Below, in pieces: positions 10,557 to 22,147 of a stretch of 64,000 bases of DNA. A program made the translations under genes and the position numbers. The number at the start of each line of letters is the position of its first letter. The stretch's first letter is position 1. The DNA is from Prorocentrum cordatum (taxonomy: Eukaryota; Sar; Dinophyceae; Prorocentrales; Prorocentraceae). Location: the NCBI GenBank assembly GCA_963575745.1, contig CAUYUJ010004603.1, positions 148,728 to 212,727 of the forward strand. Reading direction: 5' to 3'. The notes beneath the pieces are model-generated. The model worked only from the letters and a program-made list of their open reading frames with translations, was not told the DNA's origin and did no database searches.

Positions 10557-10718
10557 TTGCATCCTCGGGGGATTGTCTGTTCCGTCGCCGCCCCATCCGC
10601 GTCGAGTCCGCGCCGGATCCACGCAAAGTCCGCAACGAGTCCGCATCGAGCCCGCGTCGGGCACAAGAAGAGACACCAACTTGAGGGACAGGCGAGGTCC
10701 CCCGAAGACGCAGCGCAA
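10557..10718 (+). mobile_element. Family T TIR element
   Basis: TTGCATCCTCGGGGGATTGT to AGGTCCCCCGAAGACGCAGCG, with GTCGAGTCCGCGTC-type repeats in the middle. Exact 11-bp duplication CCCGAGGTGTG. Confidence 0.78.
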
Positions 10719-10941
10719 CCCGAGGTGTGCTCCTGCTTTGCCTGCTTTGCTCGAGAGGTTTCCGCGGTCGCCCCTTTTCGGGCCTCCGTCTGCCCAAAAC
10801 GGCCCGAGAGCCCTCCGTGGCCCGAGCACGGGCCCCAAGACGACCCGAAGACGGCACCACGTGGCGCCCAAGACGGCCCCAGGCCGGCTCACGGAAGCCC
10901 CCGATCTTCGATCGTCGATATCCGAGTCTGAGACCTCGGCT

Positions 10942-11114
10942 GCGAGGCGGGGATTTATCCGTGTCCACCGCCTGGGAACCCACGTCCTGGTGCCCCAGCG
11001 GGAGGTGGATATGGATATACTTCGGCCCCCAGGGGCCCGAAGATGTCCACATCCACCGCCTGCCGAGGCTCCGAACATGGATCCTCCAGGCGGTGGTCAT
11101 GTAGAAAATCCCGA
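10942..11114 (+). mobile_element. Family K TIR element
   Basis: GCGAGGCGGGGATTTATCC at the left; internal hairpins CCACCGCCTG and CAGGCGGTGG. Paired with the copy at 50.0 kb. Confidence 0.65.
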
Positions 11115-11137
11115 CTCGGATCAGCCCGCGACGTCAC

Positions 11138-11331
11138 TCGGGAGCGGCCAACGAGGGGGGTGTCCAAGAGGGGGGGTGCAAATCATGACCGGCGGCATGT
11201 GCGCGGCCCAGCGAGGGGGCCTGGGACGTAATGAAATAAGAAGAGGCGCCATGAAATCTCAGGAAAAATCATGGCCCGCGCCATGAAATTCACCCCCCCC
11301 TAGTCATCACCCCCCTCTTGTCCGCTCCCGA
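11138..11331 (+). mobile_element. Family C TIR element
   Basis: Same ends and core as the copy at 9.7 kb; exact 5-bp duplication GTCAC. Confidence 0.87.
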
Positions 11332-11835
11332 GTCACCAAGAGTCCGAACAAGTCCACGGGCCTCCGAGCTGGCGAGCGGGGCGGGCGGCGGGGCGGCGGC
11401 GAGGAGGCCGCGGGCGCTCGGCCCCACCAAAGGGCCGCGGGGAGGCCAGCCCCAGGGCACGGAGAGGCCGCCGCTCCCGCGAAAGCGCACGCGGCGACTT
11501 TTTGGGAGGCCCCCGCGGGCCCGCACCCCGAAGAGGGGCACTCGGGCGAAGGGCCGCTGCAACCCCTGAGTGGGCCCTGGGAACGACAGGGCCGTTTTTT
11601 TCGACGCCGTTTCTTCACCGGTTCCGTCGCCGTTTCTTGACCGGTTCCGGCTCCGGTTCCAATCCTGGAGCCGTTTCTTTGCCGTTTCCGGTCGCCGTTG
11701 TTTTGCCGTTTCCATTTTCCAGGGACATGTTTCTGGAAACGATGAAGAAACGGCCCTGCCGTTTCCGGGGCCCACAGAGTGCACCCCCCCTTGCTCTGCC
11801 AGAGCGCCAGGAGCGAGCCCTCAAGACCTGTAGAC

Positions 11836-11937
11836 TCGCCATCGCTCGGGCGTCCGTTCCCCGTGCCTGTTTCGGCGTCGCGCGCGTGTCTGCTGCTGCT
11901 CGACGCTTCAGGGTGCTCCTCGATGGTCCTCGCCGAG

Positions 11938-12021
<84 letters not shown>

Positions 12022-12128
12022 CACACACACACAACACACACAACACACACAACACACAACACACAACACACAACACACAACACACAACACACAACACACA
12101 CACACACACACGTCCGAGCGATGCCAAG
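11836..12128 (+). mobile_element. Family F TIR element with CA expansion
   Basis: TCGCCATCGCTCGGGCGTCC to ACGTCCGAGCGATGCCAAG, duplication TAGAC. A CA tract of about 170 bases (11,940-12,112) occupies the place of the short AAAACACACG in other copies. Confidence 0.85.
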
Positions 12129-12306
12129 TAGACCTACCTGGGCCACCCAAAACCACGACAGAAATCTAGATGTCGTGGTCCTGGTGCTGTCTCGTGGCCC
12201 TCCTGGGAGGTCAGGGCCGAGCGCCGCCGAGGTCCTCCTGGGGCCCCTGAGGCCTCCAGAGGCCCTTCCGGCGCCTCGGCCAGCCTCCAGGGGCGGACGC
12301 CGAGCT

Positions 12307-12440
12307 TGAAGGGGCCCTGGGACACACAAAGAAATAGACACAAATAACAAGACTCCCCGTTTTTTTCCTATATTTTCTGTGTCGTTGTCTTCCCCCCACT
12401 TCCCGTATTTCACATACTTTCCTGGGGATCGATGATTATG
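12307..12440 (+). mobile_element. Family A element (right end cut)
   Basis: Starts TGAAGGGGCCCTGGGACAC; loses its end where the next family A copy begins. Confidence 0.75.
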
Positions 12441-12610
12441 AGGAGGCCCTGAGACACTCAAAGAAATATATATATATATATACAAAGAACAAGATTCCCA
12501 TGTTCTCCAATATGCTCTGGGTTGTTAGCTTCCCCCCCTTCCCGTAAACCCAATTTTTTTCCGGGGGATCGGCGATCAAAACTGTGCCTGCGTGTCTTTT
12601 CCCCTCCCGA
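12441..12610 (+). mobile_element. Family A element with AT expansion
   Basis: Begins at AGGAGGCCCTGAGACAC and ends CCCTCCCGA; a short (AT)n tract has grown inside the CACACAAATA segment. Tandem with the preceding copy. Confidence 0.7.
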
Positions 12611-12720
12611 CTTCAGGCGGCCGTCGGCGGCCATCGGCGCGGCCGAGGGGCGAGGGGCAACACGATAGGGGGAAACCGGCTCGGGGGGGGGGGAAACGTC
12701 GACCTGCAATCGACGATGCG

Positions 12721-12891
12721 TTGAGGTCGGCCGTGTCCCCCTACGGGGGGATGTTGGACAGCAGTTGAAACATAGCTTTGAAAACAAATACCCCCAAATG
12801 GCACACAAATGCCGAAAACATAGGGTCCCCAGACTATTGTTTGACCGTTTTTGAACATTCCTCCTGTAGAGGGACAGGGGCGACTTACTTA
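12721..12891 (+). mobile_element. Family B TIR element (copy 6)
   Basis: TTGAGGTCGGCCGTGTCCCC to GGGACAGGGGCGACTTAC; duplication ACGATGCG on both sides, with a few extra bases at the right end. Confidence 0.8.
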
Positions 12892-13032
12892 ACGATGCGT
12901 CGCCGATGGATCGGCGATGGACCCCGGATAGCACATCCGCATGGTCCCGGGCGAGGGGTGGGCTATCGGGCCCCATATCGCAGATGAGTGGGCGATTGGG
13001 GGACGAGGCGTCCCTCCCGGAGCCCATCCCCC

Positions 13033-13380
13033 GTGCAATCTCGGCGGCGAGCGAGGGGGGAAGTGAGAAGGAGAATGAAGGGGCCCCAGGACACACACAT
13101 AAATACACACAAATAAAAGGATTCCCAATATTTTCTGGGTTTCTGTCTTCCCCACCACTTCCCATAGTTTCCCATATTTTCCTTGGAATCGACGATTAAT
13201 TGTGTCTGTGTGTTTCTCTCCCTCCTGACCATCCCCCATGCAATCTCGGCGGCGAGCGAGGGGGGAAGTGAGAAGGAGAAGGCATCCGGCTCGGGAGCCA
13301 CCTGGCTTTCTGAGAAGCCCCGCCGCGCTCTGAGAGGGCCCCATCTCACCCCCCCCCTTTCCGTCGTTCGCCGCCGACTG
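13033..13380 (+). mobile_element. P-type element carrying a family A insertion
   Basis: CTCGGCGGCGAGCGAGGGGG at the left, CCCTTTCCGTCGTTCGCCGC at the right; family A at 13,076-13,228 and its 52-bp flanking repeat lie inside. Confidence 0.6.
13076..13228 (+). mobile_element. Family A element flanked by 52-bp direct repeats
   Basis: Complete copy, TGAAGGGGCCCCAGGACAC to CCCTCCTGA. The 52 bases at 13,024-13,075 and 13,229-13,280 are the same except one base and touch the element on both sides. Confidence 0.85.
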
Positions 13381-14036
13381 GCTGCCGTTGCCCCTGACTA
13401 CGCAGGGACCGGCCGTCTGGGTCTTCCTATAATAGGCCTACCACGAAATCCTCTTAGAACGCGACAGAAATGTTCGAACAACCCAACATCATGTTCTTAG
13501 AACAGAAACCCGAGGTGTTAAAACAAAACAGCCCTGGCCAGAAATGCTCTCAGAACAGCTCTTGCAGACCACAACAGGTTCTCTGAGCATTACTTGGTGG
13601 GCCTATGGACAAACCAGAACGCCGCGCCAACGCTTGACGCTGCCCCTGAAGAAGGCGTGGGGGCTGCTAGAGGTGCCCTTGGCCCAGGGTTTTCACAGCC
13701 TTTCGCTCCATGTTGAACCACTGGGGCCCTGAAGCCCTCGTGAGGGGTGGTCTGGAGGCCGTGCGGCCCTCCTTGGAAATCCTGGGGACACCTTCTAGCA
13801 ACACCCGGCAAGAGGGAGACGCCGACGAGGCGCCGGCGCCTGGTCGCGGCTGCACCGCGCCCTCCGTGGCGGCCTCCGCGGCGGCCTCTGCGGCGGGGGC
13901 CGCGGGCGCTGCCTCGCCGGCTGCGAGGGCCGCGAGGGTGGCGGCCAGGGCCTCGGAAGTCCCGAGCGGACCGGCCGCTCGGGCCGCGGCAGCCCTTGGC
14001 GGCAGCTGCGGCGGCGGCGACGCCACGGGGCGCGGC

Positions 14037-14282
14037 TCCTCCTCCTCCTCCTCCTCCTCCTCCTCCTCCTCCTCCTCCTCCTCCTCCTCCTCCTCTCCTC
14101 CTCCTCCTCCTCCTCCTCCACCTCCTCCCTCCTCCCTCCTCCTCCTCCTCCTCCTCCTCCTCCTCCACCTCCACCTCCTCCTCTCCTCCTCCTCCTCCTC
14201 CTCCTCCTCCTCCTCCTCCTCCTCCTCCTCCTCCTCCTCCTACCCTCCCCCTCCTCCTCCTCCTGTTCCTGCTCCTCCTCCC
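14037..14282 (+). repeat. CTC microsatellite between direct repeats
   Basis: CTC array; the bases before it (13,974-14,013) and after it (14,382-14,421) share GGCCGCTCGGGC and GGCGGCAGCTGCGGC. Confidence 0.9.
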
Positions 14283-14539
14283 TCTTGGGACCCTCTTGCG
14301 GCTTCGGACGGCGGCGGCGGTCGGCCGCGGGGGCCCCCGCGGCCGGCCGCTCGAGGGGCAGCAGCCTGGCGGCAGCCTGGCCGGCCGCTCGGGCGGCGGC
14401 AGCCCTGGGCGGCAGCTGCGGCACTTCGGCGGCTCCACAGGCCCCGAGATCCTGGCGCTGCACCTTTGCACAAGGGGCGTCGTTCCTCATGGTTCCTCCC
14501 CTCCTTCCCCTCTCTCCTCCACCTCCATCCGCACAGAGG

Positions 14540-14757
14540 CCTCCTCTCGCGCCGCATCGCCGATGCATCGGCGATGCAGTGGTGATGCATCAGCGATGCA
14601 TTCGGCGATGCACCAGCGATGCATCGTCGACGTCAGCGGTGCATCGGCGACGTCGGCGTGACGCAAATCGGGATCCACATCGCGCCGCATCGGCGATGCA
14701 TCGGCGATGCGGCGCGATCCTCCGATCCCACCTACTCCGACCTCATCTGGGAGGATG
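14540..14757 (+). mobile_element. Family H element with GATGCATCGGC repeats
   Basis: Many copies of the near-palindrome CGGCGATGCATCGGCGATGC and the end CCACCTACTCCGACCTCATC; related to copies at 27.0 and 52.3 kb. Confidence 0.65.
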
Positions 14758-14955
14758 CTCCTCCTCCTCCTTTCTCTCCTCTCCTCCTTCCTGTCCTCCT
14801 TCCTGTCCTCCTCCTCCTCCTCCTTCCTCCTCCTCCTTCCTCCCTCCTCCTCTCCTCCTCCTCCTCCTCCTCCTCCTTCTCTCCCACTTCTCCTCCTCCT
14901 CCTCCTCCTCCTCCTCCTCCTCCTCCTCCTCCTCCTCCTCCTCCTCCTCCTCATT
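14758..14955 (+). repeat. CTC microsatellite
   Basis: CTC/CTTCCTC array following a family H element. Confidence 0.9.
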
Positions 14956-15042
14956 CCTTCCAGAATCGGGGCGGGACTGAGCTCCGGGCCACGAGCAGCC
15001 TGCCGCGCCACGTCTCCATTGGCTCCCCGAGAAGGGGAGGCG

Positions 15043-15203
15043 TTACCAGCCCAGAACATTTCCCTGTCCCTATGTTGGGCATCGCCTCGTCACGATGGCG
15101 ATATTAGGGATTCCCTTAATTTCTGAGGGTGCATCCCTAAGATTGTCATCGCCTTTCGGCGTGTCAATCTCACAGGGATAGGGATCAGTTCGAGGCTGGT
15201 GAA
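15043..15203 (+). mobile_element. Family D TIR element
   Basis: TTACCAGCCCAGAACAT at the left, GGGATAGGGATCAGTTCG...GGCTGGTGAA at the right; about 160 bp. No clear duplication. Confidence 0.7.
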
Positions 15204-15429
15204 GGTGGGAGTTGGGTATCAGAGAGCCACCATTTGATGGACTGCTCGAGCACGGTGTTTCTCGAGCCTAGATGGACGATGGATAGCTCGACTGTCTGGC
15301 AGCATGCGCAAACGGCCGCACATCCACAACGAGACCGGAATCCGCAAACTCCCGCACGCCGCGGGTGACGAAGCGCGGGGACATTTGGTTGTCACCCTCC
15401 CTTTTTCCCTCCGCCCCAGGAGCTACATT

Positions 15430-15690
15430 TTGTGCTCCTGACAATCCTGTTTTGCTAGGTCCTCGTTTTGAAGCAGCGCCCCGCGTCATTCCTCCTTTTC
15501 CTCCCCCTCCTCCCTCCTCCAATCCCTGCCGATGCCCTTCGCATGTTTGTATTTCGGCACACCCCTCACACGGTTCGTGGCCCAAGAAAGGGTTCCACGG
15601 AAGCTCACAATGGCACCGTCCGAACGCGTCCCCACCAATCGTTTCGGCATACCCCTCACACGTTTCGCGGCTTCAAAAAATCCCGAGCGC
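15430..15690 (+). repeat. U satellite carrier (short)
   Basis: Left flank GGTCCTCGTTTTGAAGC, then two or three units of the 85-90 bp satellite (CACCCCTCACACG, CACAATGGCACCGTCC). Confidence 0.7.
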
Positions 15691-16100
15691 GAAAGATACC
15701 CGCACCCTTACCTAGACAGGGTGGCAAAGGGGCCAGGGGGGCGGTTCGTCGCAACTGACGGCGGCTGCACAAGTGTAGAAACGACAGCCGATCGAGCATT
15801 ACAGACCGCTGTTTTCTCGGGGCGCACGTTAGCACCGATCGCACGTGCGTTCGAATCGGCGGAATGCCCGACCCTGCGTTGGCTGTTGCCGATGTAGACC
15901 AGCTACTGCGGAGGCGCGCCCCCAGACACATATCCGGGCGTTGAGGAGTCAACGCGCACTCGGGGGCGCATGCGAACAACTCTGGCGCGAACGTCATTGC
16001 GCGAAAACCGCCCTATCGCGACTTGCTCGGTGCAGAGACATCGCGAATCTGTGCCCTGGGCGAGGTCGCCAGAGGCCGCCCCCCTTGGACGGCCGTCTGC
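15690..16100. other. No recognisable feature
   Basis: Non-repetitive within the window; open frames are short and carry no known motif. Confidence 0.5.
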
Positions 16101-16104
16101 GGAT

Positions 16105-16240
16105 CACCCCAGCTAGGTACGGTTGCCCCATGAAAACCAAAAAACAGACCCGTACCTAGCCGGGGCGCCACAGCTCCACCCAAGCTAGGTCCGAGTATGT
16201 TTCGTTGGTTTCAGGCAAGTCCCCGTACCTAGCCGAGGTG
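16105..16240 (+). repeat. Paired short hairpins (family W)
   Basis: AGCTAGGTACGG ... CCGTACCTAGCC at 16,110-16,165, and a related AGCTAGGTCCG ... CCCGTACCTAGCCG at 16,183-16,236. Confidence 0.6.
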
Positions 16241-16689
16241 GCGGCAGGCCCAAAACGCTTTCGAGCACATACCATGCCCTCCAGAGCCGTCCGCGACGTG
16301 GCCGCTGCGGCCCCCTGGGGGCGCGACATTGCAACGTCGTTCCTCAGGGCAGGCCCAGACGCACTGGTTGCCAGGATAGCTCGATTGGGACAGGCGCCAC
16401 CACATATGGGCGGCTTTGAGCCGCGCACGCACCACGATGCCCCGAGACGTCCCTAACAAAAACCAGCGCTTGTCGCTGCAATCAGACACCCAACCATCGA
16501 GCGCGCCGTTGCGTCTTGACGCGCGGATGCTGCACTGGCGCGCGGGGGGCAAGCTAACCAGGCACAGTGGCAAGCGCCCAGTCCCCCAGACGGCCCATCT
16601 CACCTTGGCTGGCCCCGGGTACGGGTACCTTTCGGACCAATGAAAAAAAGGAGCTCCACCCAAGGTCAGCACCGACTGCGTGCGTCCCC

Positions 16690-17412
16690 GCCATTCATTT
16701 CGGCACTCACACGCTTCGTGGCCCCATCAGGAGCTCCACTGAAAGTCCCAATGGCACCGTCCGCATGCTTCTCGCCCCATCGGGAGCTCCAGCGAAGGCC
16801 GCAGTGGCACCGTCCCTATGCGTCCCGCCCCCAATTTCGGCACACCCCTCACACGTTCTGTGGTCCAATGGGGGGCTTCGCCTGAGGTCCCAGTGGCACC
16901 GTCCGCACGCACTCCCGCCACCTCTTTCGGCACATCTCTCACGCGTTCTCCGTGGCCCCACAGCCACCGAAGGTACCAGTGGCATCGTCCGCAGTCTTCC
17001 CCGCGACCAATTTCGGCATAACCCTCACAGTTTTCATGGCACCATCATGGAGCTCCACCGAAGGCCCAAATTGCACCGTCCACATGCGTCGTCGCCACTC
17101 GTTTCGGCGCACCCCTCACAAGTTTCGTGGCCCCATAAAGAGCTCCTCCGAAGGTCCCAATGGTACCGTCCGCATGCGTCCCGTCACTCCTTTCGGCACA
17201 ACCCTCACACGCTTCGTGGCCTCATCAAGAGCTCCACTGAAGGTCTCAATGGCACCGTCCGCATGCTTCTCCGCCACCCATGTCGGCACATCTCTTCCAC
17301 GTTCCGTGGCCTCATCAAGAGCTCCACTGAAAGGCTCAATGGCACCGTCCGCATGCTTCTCCGCCACCCATGTCGGCACATCTCTTCCACGTTCCGTGGC
17401 CCCATGAGCTGT
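16690..17412 (+). repeat. U satellite array, left part
   Basis: About eight units with CACGCTTCGTGGCCCCATC, GAGCTCCACTGAAAG and TGGCACCGTCCGCATGC; continues after Q1 at 18,395. Confidence 0.85.
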
Positions 17413-17664
17413 ACCTATACGACCACCCTGCGGGTGATAAGGAGGTGAGGGGGGAGGGGGAACCAACGTCTCACTCAATCGATCTCGCTATCGACCTCAC
17501 AATCGATCTCACATTCAATCTCACTATCGATATCACTATCGATCTCGCTATCGATCTCACTATCGGTCTCACATTCGGTCTCACTGTCGATCTCACATTC
17601 GGTCTCACATTCGGTCTCACTGTCGATCTCACTATCGATCTCACAATCGATCTCACAATCGACG

Positions 17665-17724
<60 letters not shown>

Positions 17725-17743
17725 ACATCAACATCAGCATCAA

Positions 17744-17800
<57 letters not shown>

Positions 17801-18394
17801 ATCATCATCATCATCGCCGTCATCAACATATCGATCTCACAATCGATCTCCCATTCGATCTCACTATCGATATCACTATCGATCTCGCTATCGATCTCAC
17901 TATCGATCTCACAATCGATCTCACAATCGATCTCACATTCGATCTCACAATCGATCTCACAATCGACGTCATCATCGTCATCATCATCATCATCAACATC
18001 AACATCATCATCACCATCATCATCATCGCCATCATCAATATCATCATCATCATCATCAACATCAACATCATCATCATCGCCATCATCAACATCATCTCAT
18101 CATCATCATTACCATCATCATCATAATCATCATCATAATCATCATCAACATCATCATCGGGACACCGACGGGACAGCGACGGGACACCGGCGGGACACCG
18201 GCGGGACACCGCGCGCCACCGGCCGCCCAGGGAGAATCATTTGGTCCGGCCGCGCCTCAGCCACAGGAGACTTTCCTCTCGCCCGCCCACGCAGCTTCGC
18301 CTCGCCCGCACGGCACGCACGAACACGAAACCGAAATCGATTTCCCGGTAGGGAGGCTCTCCGTTCCACTTCGATCTCACCCCCTCACCTCCGA
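17413..18394 (+). mobile_element. Family Q composite repeat (copy 1)
   Basis: ACCTATACGACCACCCTGCG, then a 12-bp minisatellite (CTCACTATCGAT), ATC microsatellites, GGGACACCGGC repeats and CCGAAATCGATTTCCCGGTA to CACCTCCGA. It interrupts a U satellite array; the other copy is reversed at 45.7 kb. Confidence 0.85.
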
Positions 18395-18635
18395 CAATAC
18401 AAAAGGCCCCAATGGCACCGTCTGCGTGCGCCCCCACCACCCATTCTGACACACCCCTTCCGCTCCGTGGCGCCATGGGGAGCTACACCCAAGGCCCCAG
18501 TGGCGTCTCTCGTCTGCGCCCCCCGCGAAAAGCACTGCACACCGTCACACCCCTCAAAACAATTCGTGGCCCCATAGGCAGCTCCACCGAAGGCCGCAGT
18601 GGCAATGCTCGCATGCGCCCTCCGCGCAAATGCCA
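18395..18635 (+). repeat. U satellite array, right part
   Basis: AAAGGCCCCAATGGCACCGT and two or three further units; separated from 17,412 by Q1. Confidence 0.8.
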
Positions 18636-18754
18636 ACAGCCTTCTGGGCTTAGGCGGTCTAGGGAGGCTCCTCTTCCAACCCTCTTCTTCCCCTCATGGG
18701 AGGGGTTTACACTTCCCTCTTACCCCCCTGGACCTGGACGGGGTGGCCGCGAAG

Positions 18755-19330
18755 GGCTGGAGCGTCCAAGATGGCCCAAGACGGCTCCAACAGCGCCTCA
18801 GAGAGCTCGAAACGGCCTCCAGGATGGCTCGGAATAGCGCCCGATCGGCCCAAGACGGTTCCAAGTGGCCAGAGAGCTCCCCAAGGCGGCCCCGAAGAGG
18901 CCAAAACCCGCCCAAAACCGAAGGAAAGTCAATGTCGCTTGATGTATCGCCTTTTCGCTTCCGATGGCCATCCGAGGCCACAAGATGGCCCAAGAGTGTC
19001 GCAAAAGAAGCCCAAGTGAGCACCACGACAGCCCCAAGAGCGCACAAGAGCGCTCCAAGAACGCCCCCAGAGCGCCACTGGAGGCGTTTGCCTGGGTTCC
19101 TAAGGGGGGTCCTAATTGGAGCTCCTCTCTTGTTTGATCGATGTCTTCCAAGATGGCTCCAAGAGCGACCCTACAGCTCCCAAGTGAGCCCAAAAAAGGC
19201 TCCAAGAGGCGCCCAGACGTCCACAAGAGGCCCCCAAGAGAAGTCGAGAGGATCCCCGAGGCACCCAAAACGCTAAAAGACTGCCCCGGGCCCGACAAGA
19301 TGCCCCACAAACGGCCTAAAAGCCTTCCAA
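18755..19330 (+). repeat. Degenerate CCAAGATGGC repeat tract (family S)
   Basis: Loose repeats such as GTCCAAGATGGCCCAAGACG and GCTCCAAGAGCG. Similar tracts at 10,435-10,545, 51,000-51,310, 51,525-51,905, 54,930-55,070, 55,255-55,425, 60,420-60,560 and 60,685-60,830. Confidence 0.55.
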
Positions 19331-19367
19331 TGAATCATCCGCTCCTCCTACTCCTGCACATCCTGCA

Positions 19368-19489
19368 CCACCTCCTCCTCCTCCTCCTCCTCCTTCTCCT
19401 CCTCCTCCTCCTCCTCTTTTCCTGCTCCTCCCTCTGAGGCAGAGGCCTCCGAACCGCTGCTGATTCCTCATGCCGATGCTAAGCCGAAG

Positions 19490-19532
<43 letters not shown>

Positions 19533-19672
19533 TTCTCTCTCCCTCTCTCTCTCCCTCCCTCCCTCCCTCCCTTTCGGCTGCGCTACTCTTGCGCGTGTCG
19601 GCTCGGGGTGCGGTGGGCTAGGGCCTCCTCCTCCTCCTCCTCCTCCTCCTCCTCCTCCTCCTCCTCCCCCCC
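19368..19672 (+). repeat. CTC, CT and CTC tracts
   Basis: CTC at 19,368-19,432, CT at 19,490-19,560, CTC at 19,624-19,672. Confidence 0.88.
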
Positions 19673-19859
19673 ATTTGTGCTCGCCACCCGATGGGGCGGG
19701 GATGGGGGTGTCCTGGACGACGGCCGCGACAATGTTCTCCCTCCCTCCCTCCCTTCCCCTCCCCTCCTCCTCCGGCGGCGCGCTCGTCCCCTCCGCGGGG
19801 CCGCTCTCTCCAGCAGGGGCGCCGCGGCAGCGGGGGGCGACGTCGGCCAGGGCTGGGCC

Positions 19860-20058
19860 TAGGGGAACAAAACGTGGCATGAGCATAAAAACTCGGAGGT
19901 CCGCGCGCATGTCTCGGATCGGCGCTGGACGCCCCCCCCGTGGCGCGCGGAGCGCGACGGGGGCGGCGACGAAGGCGTCGCTGGGGGGCCCCAGCGCCGA
20001 TGCGAGAAGTCCGCGCGGACCTCCGAGTTGTCGTGCTTATGCCACTTTTCGTTCCCCT
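19860..20058 (+). mobile_element. Family G long-hairpin element
   Basis: Ends AGGGGAACAAAACG and CGTTCCCCT; nearly the whole 200 bp is an inverted repeat (CTCGGAGGTCCGCGCG ... CGCGCGGACCTCCGAG) around a GC-rich loop. Confidence 0.8.
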
Positions 20059-20417
20059 GGGGCTGGGAGCTGGGCCGGGAGCTCCTTCGGCTTCCCAGGG
20101 AGGGTCTTCGCTGCAACCCCCCCGTCGGCCTGTCTGCAAAGGGCGCGTCGCGCGCGCTGTTCTGGCTGCGAGGGCGGAGCCCCTGGCAGCTGAGCTGCGG
20201 AGCCTCTGCCGGCCCGTCCAGCCCCTGACGGCCGCTGCCCCCTCCCTCGCGGGCGTTCCAGGCACCAGAGGTGGCCATGGACTTGCCCGCCTGGCGGCTC
20301 AGTGGTCGGTGTGGGGGATCCGTCGCGGGAAGTGTCCTCCTGCCCGGTCGGGCCCATCAAGAGCATCCGTACCCGAGGATGCGAACGGCGCCCAATGGGC
20401 CACCCAGCCAGCCTGTC

Positions 20418-20520
20418 CTCCTCCTCCTCCTCCTCCTCCTCCTCCTCCTCCTCCTCCTCCTACTCCTCCTCCTACTGCTCCTTCACTTCCTCCTCCTCCT
20501 CCTCCTCCTTCGCCTCCTCC
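20418..20520 (+). repeat. CTC microsatellite
   Basis: CTC run leading into a U array. Confidence 0.88.
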
Positions 20521-20574
20521 CTCGAACTACAACGGCTGTCCCCCTCTTTGCTTCTACACTTCCCTGATTGTTTC

Positions 20575-21245
20575 AACTCGCCTGAACGGCGCACCCCTCA
20601 CACCTTTCGCGACCCCAAAGAAAGCTCCACCGAAAACACGAATGGCACCGTCCACATGCGTCCGCGCATCCCCTTTCGGCACACCCCTCACACGGTGCTT
20701 GGCCCTATAGTGAACTCCACCCAAGGCCCCAACGGCACCGTCCACATGCGTTCGCGCCGACCATTTCGGCGTCGGCAACCCACTCACAAGGCTCAGTGAC
20801 CCCATAAGGAGCCCTCCAATGCCCCAATGGCGCCGTCCACATGCGTCCGCGCATCCCATTTCGGCACACCTCTCACGCGCTGCGTGGCCTCATGGGCAGC
20901 TGCATCGCGGGTTTCAGCGGCACCGTCCACACGCGTCCGCACCTACCAGTTCAGCACACCCCTCAAACGTTTCGTGGCTCCAAAAGGAGCTCCACCGAAG
21001 GCCCGGATGGGACCGTCCACATGCGTCCGCGCCACCCGTTTCGGCACAACCCTCACACGGTTCGTGGCCCCATAGGGAACTCCACCGAAGGCCCAAATGG
21101 CACCGTCCACATTCGTCGGCGCCACTCGTCTTGGCGCACCCCTCACACACTTCGTGGCCCCAGAAGGAGTTCCACCGAAGGTCAGGATGGTACCGTCCGC
21201 AGGCGCCCCCGCCACTCATTTGGGCATACCCTCGCACGATTCGGG
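20575..21245 (+). repeat. U satellite array
   Basis: Seven or eight units with GGCACCGTCCACATGCGTCC; preceded by a CTC array. Confidence 0.85.
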
Positions 21246-21249
21246 AACC

Positions 21250-21430
21250 ACAAGGATGGGTGAGTCTGAGTGTGAGTGGGTCTGAGTGTGAGTGGGTCTG
21301 AGTGTGAATGGTTCGGAACTTAAGTGAATATGTGTGAGTGTGCGTTTGTGTGTGGGCGAGTCCGAGTGGGTGGGTCTGAGCAAGAGTGAGTCTGAGCGTG
21401 AGGCGTCTGAGTGTGAGGGAGTCTGTGCAC
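21250..21430 (+). repeat. 16-bp minisatellite GTCTGAGTGTGAGTGG
   Basis: Repeated GTCTGAGTGTGAGTGG with variants; weaker units recur at 21,690-21,785. Confidence 0.8.
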
Positions 21431-21789
21431 TGGGAGTGAGGTACGCAGGACGCAGGGCATTAGATGAGAAGAGCGGAGGCAGAGAGATCACACTGACCAA
21501 TCATGACATCATACGAAAGCGGGGGCCAGACCAACGATACTGAGGATATGAGGAACACTACCCCCTCACTTAGGATGTGGGGAACCATGATGGCTGAATA
21601 TTGGTGTGAATGGTATGAGTGAATGGAAGAGGTTCATGTGTGTGTATGACTCTGACGATGGCTAAGCTGAGGATGTGAGAATATCCGCTCGAGTGTCCTG
21701 AGTATGAGCAAACACGAGCGGGTCTGAGTGTGAGTGGGCTTGGGTGCCGATTTCTGAGCATGAGTGAGTCTGAGTGGAAAAAGGAGGGA

Positions 21790-22140
21790 GGAGGCGGGAA
21801 AATGAGGAGCAGGATGTCTGACACTAGGAGCAAGTACCCCGTACCCAGGGCCTGGTAAATGCATAAGGCATCTGGACGCCCCTTCATTGCTACTCTCAAG
21901 AGCTGCACAGCAAGCCCACCAGTGACCTCCAAAAGACGTCTGGCAGCCTTCTGTCCCCCAGGGGAGGAGGAGATTAGGATGGAGGAGGAGGAGGAGGAAG
22001 AAATAATAGGATGGAGGGAAGACTGGGGAGGATGAAGGAGGAAGGTTGGGGGGGAGGAGGCGGAGCGATCCCCAAACGACCCATGTGAGAGTGAGGGGCA
22101 GAAGGAGGCGCGATCCCCAAACGGCATATTGTGACTGGAT
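21790..22140. other. No recognisable feature
   Basis: Only a GGA-rich patch at 21,963-22,060. Confidence 0.5.
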
Positions 22141-22147
22141 GCAAAGG

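Noticed and set aside
18340-18394. Terminal inverted repeats on family Q
   Set aside because: The two ends (ACCTATAC and CACCTCCGA) are not complementary and no duplication is clear.
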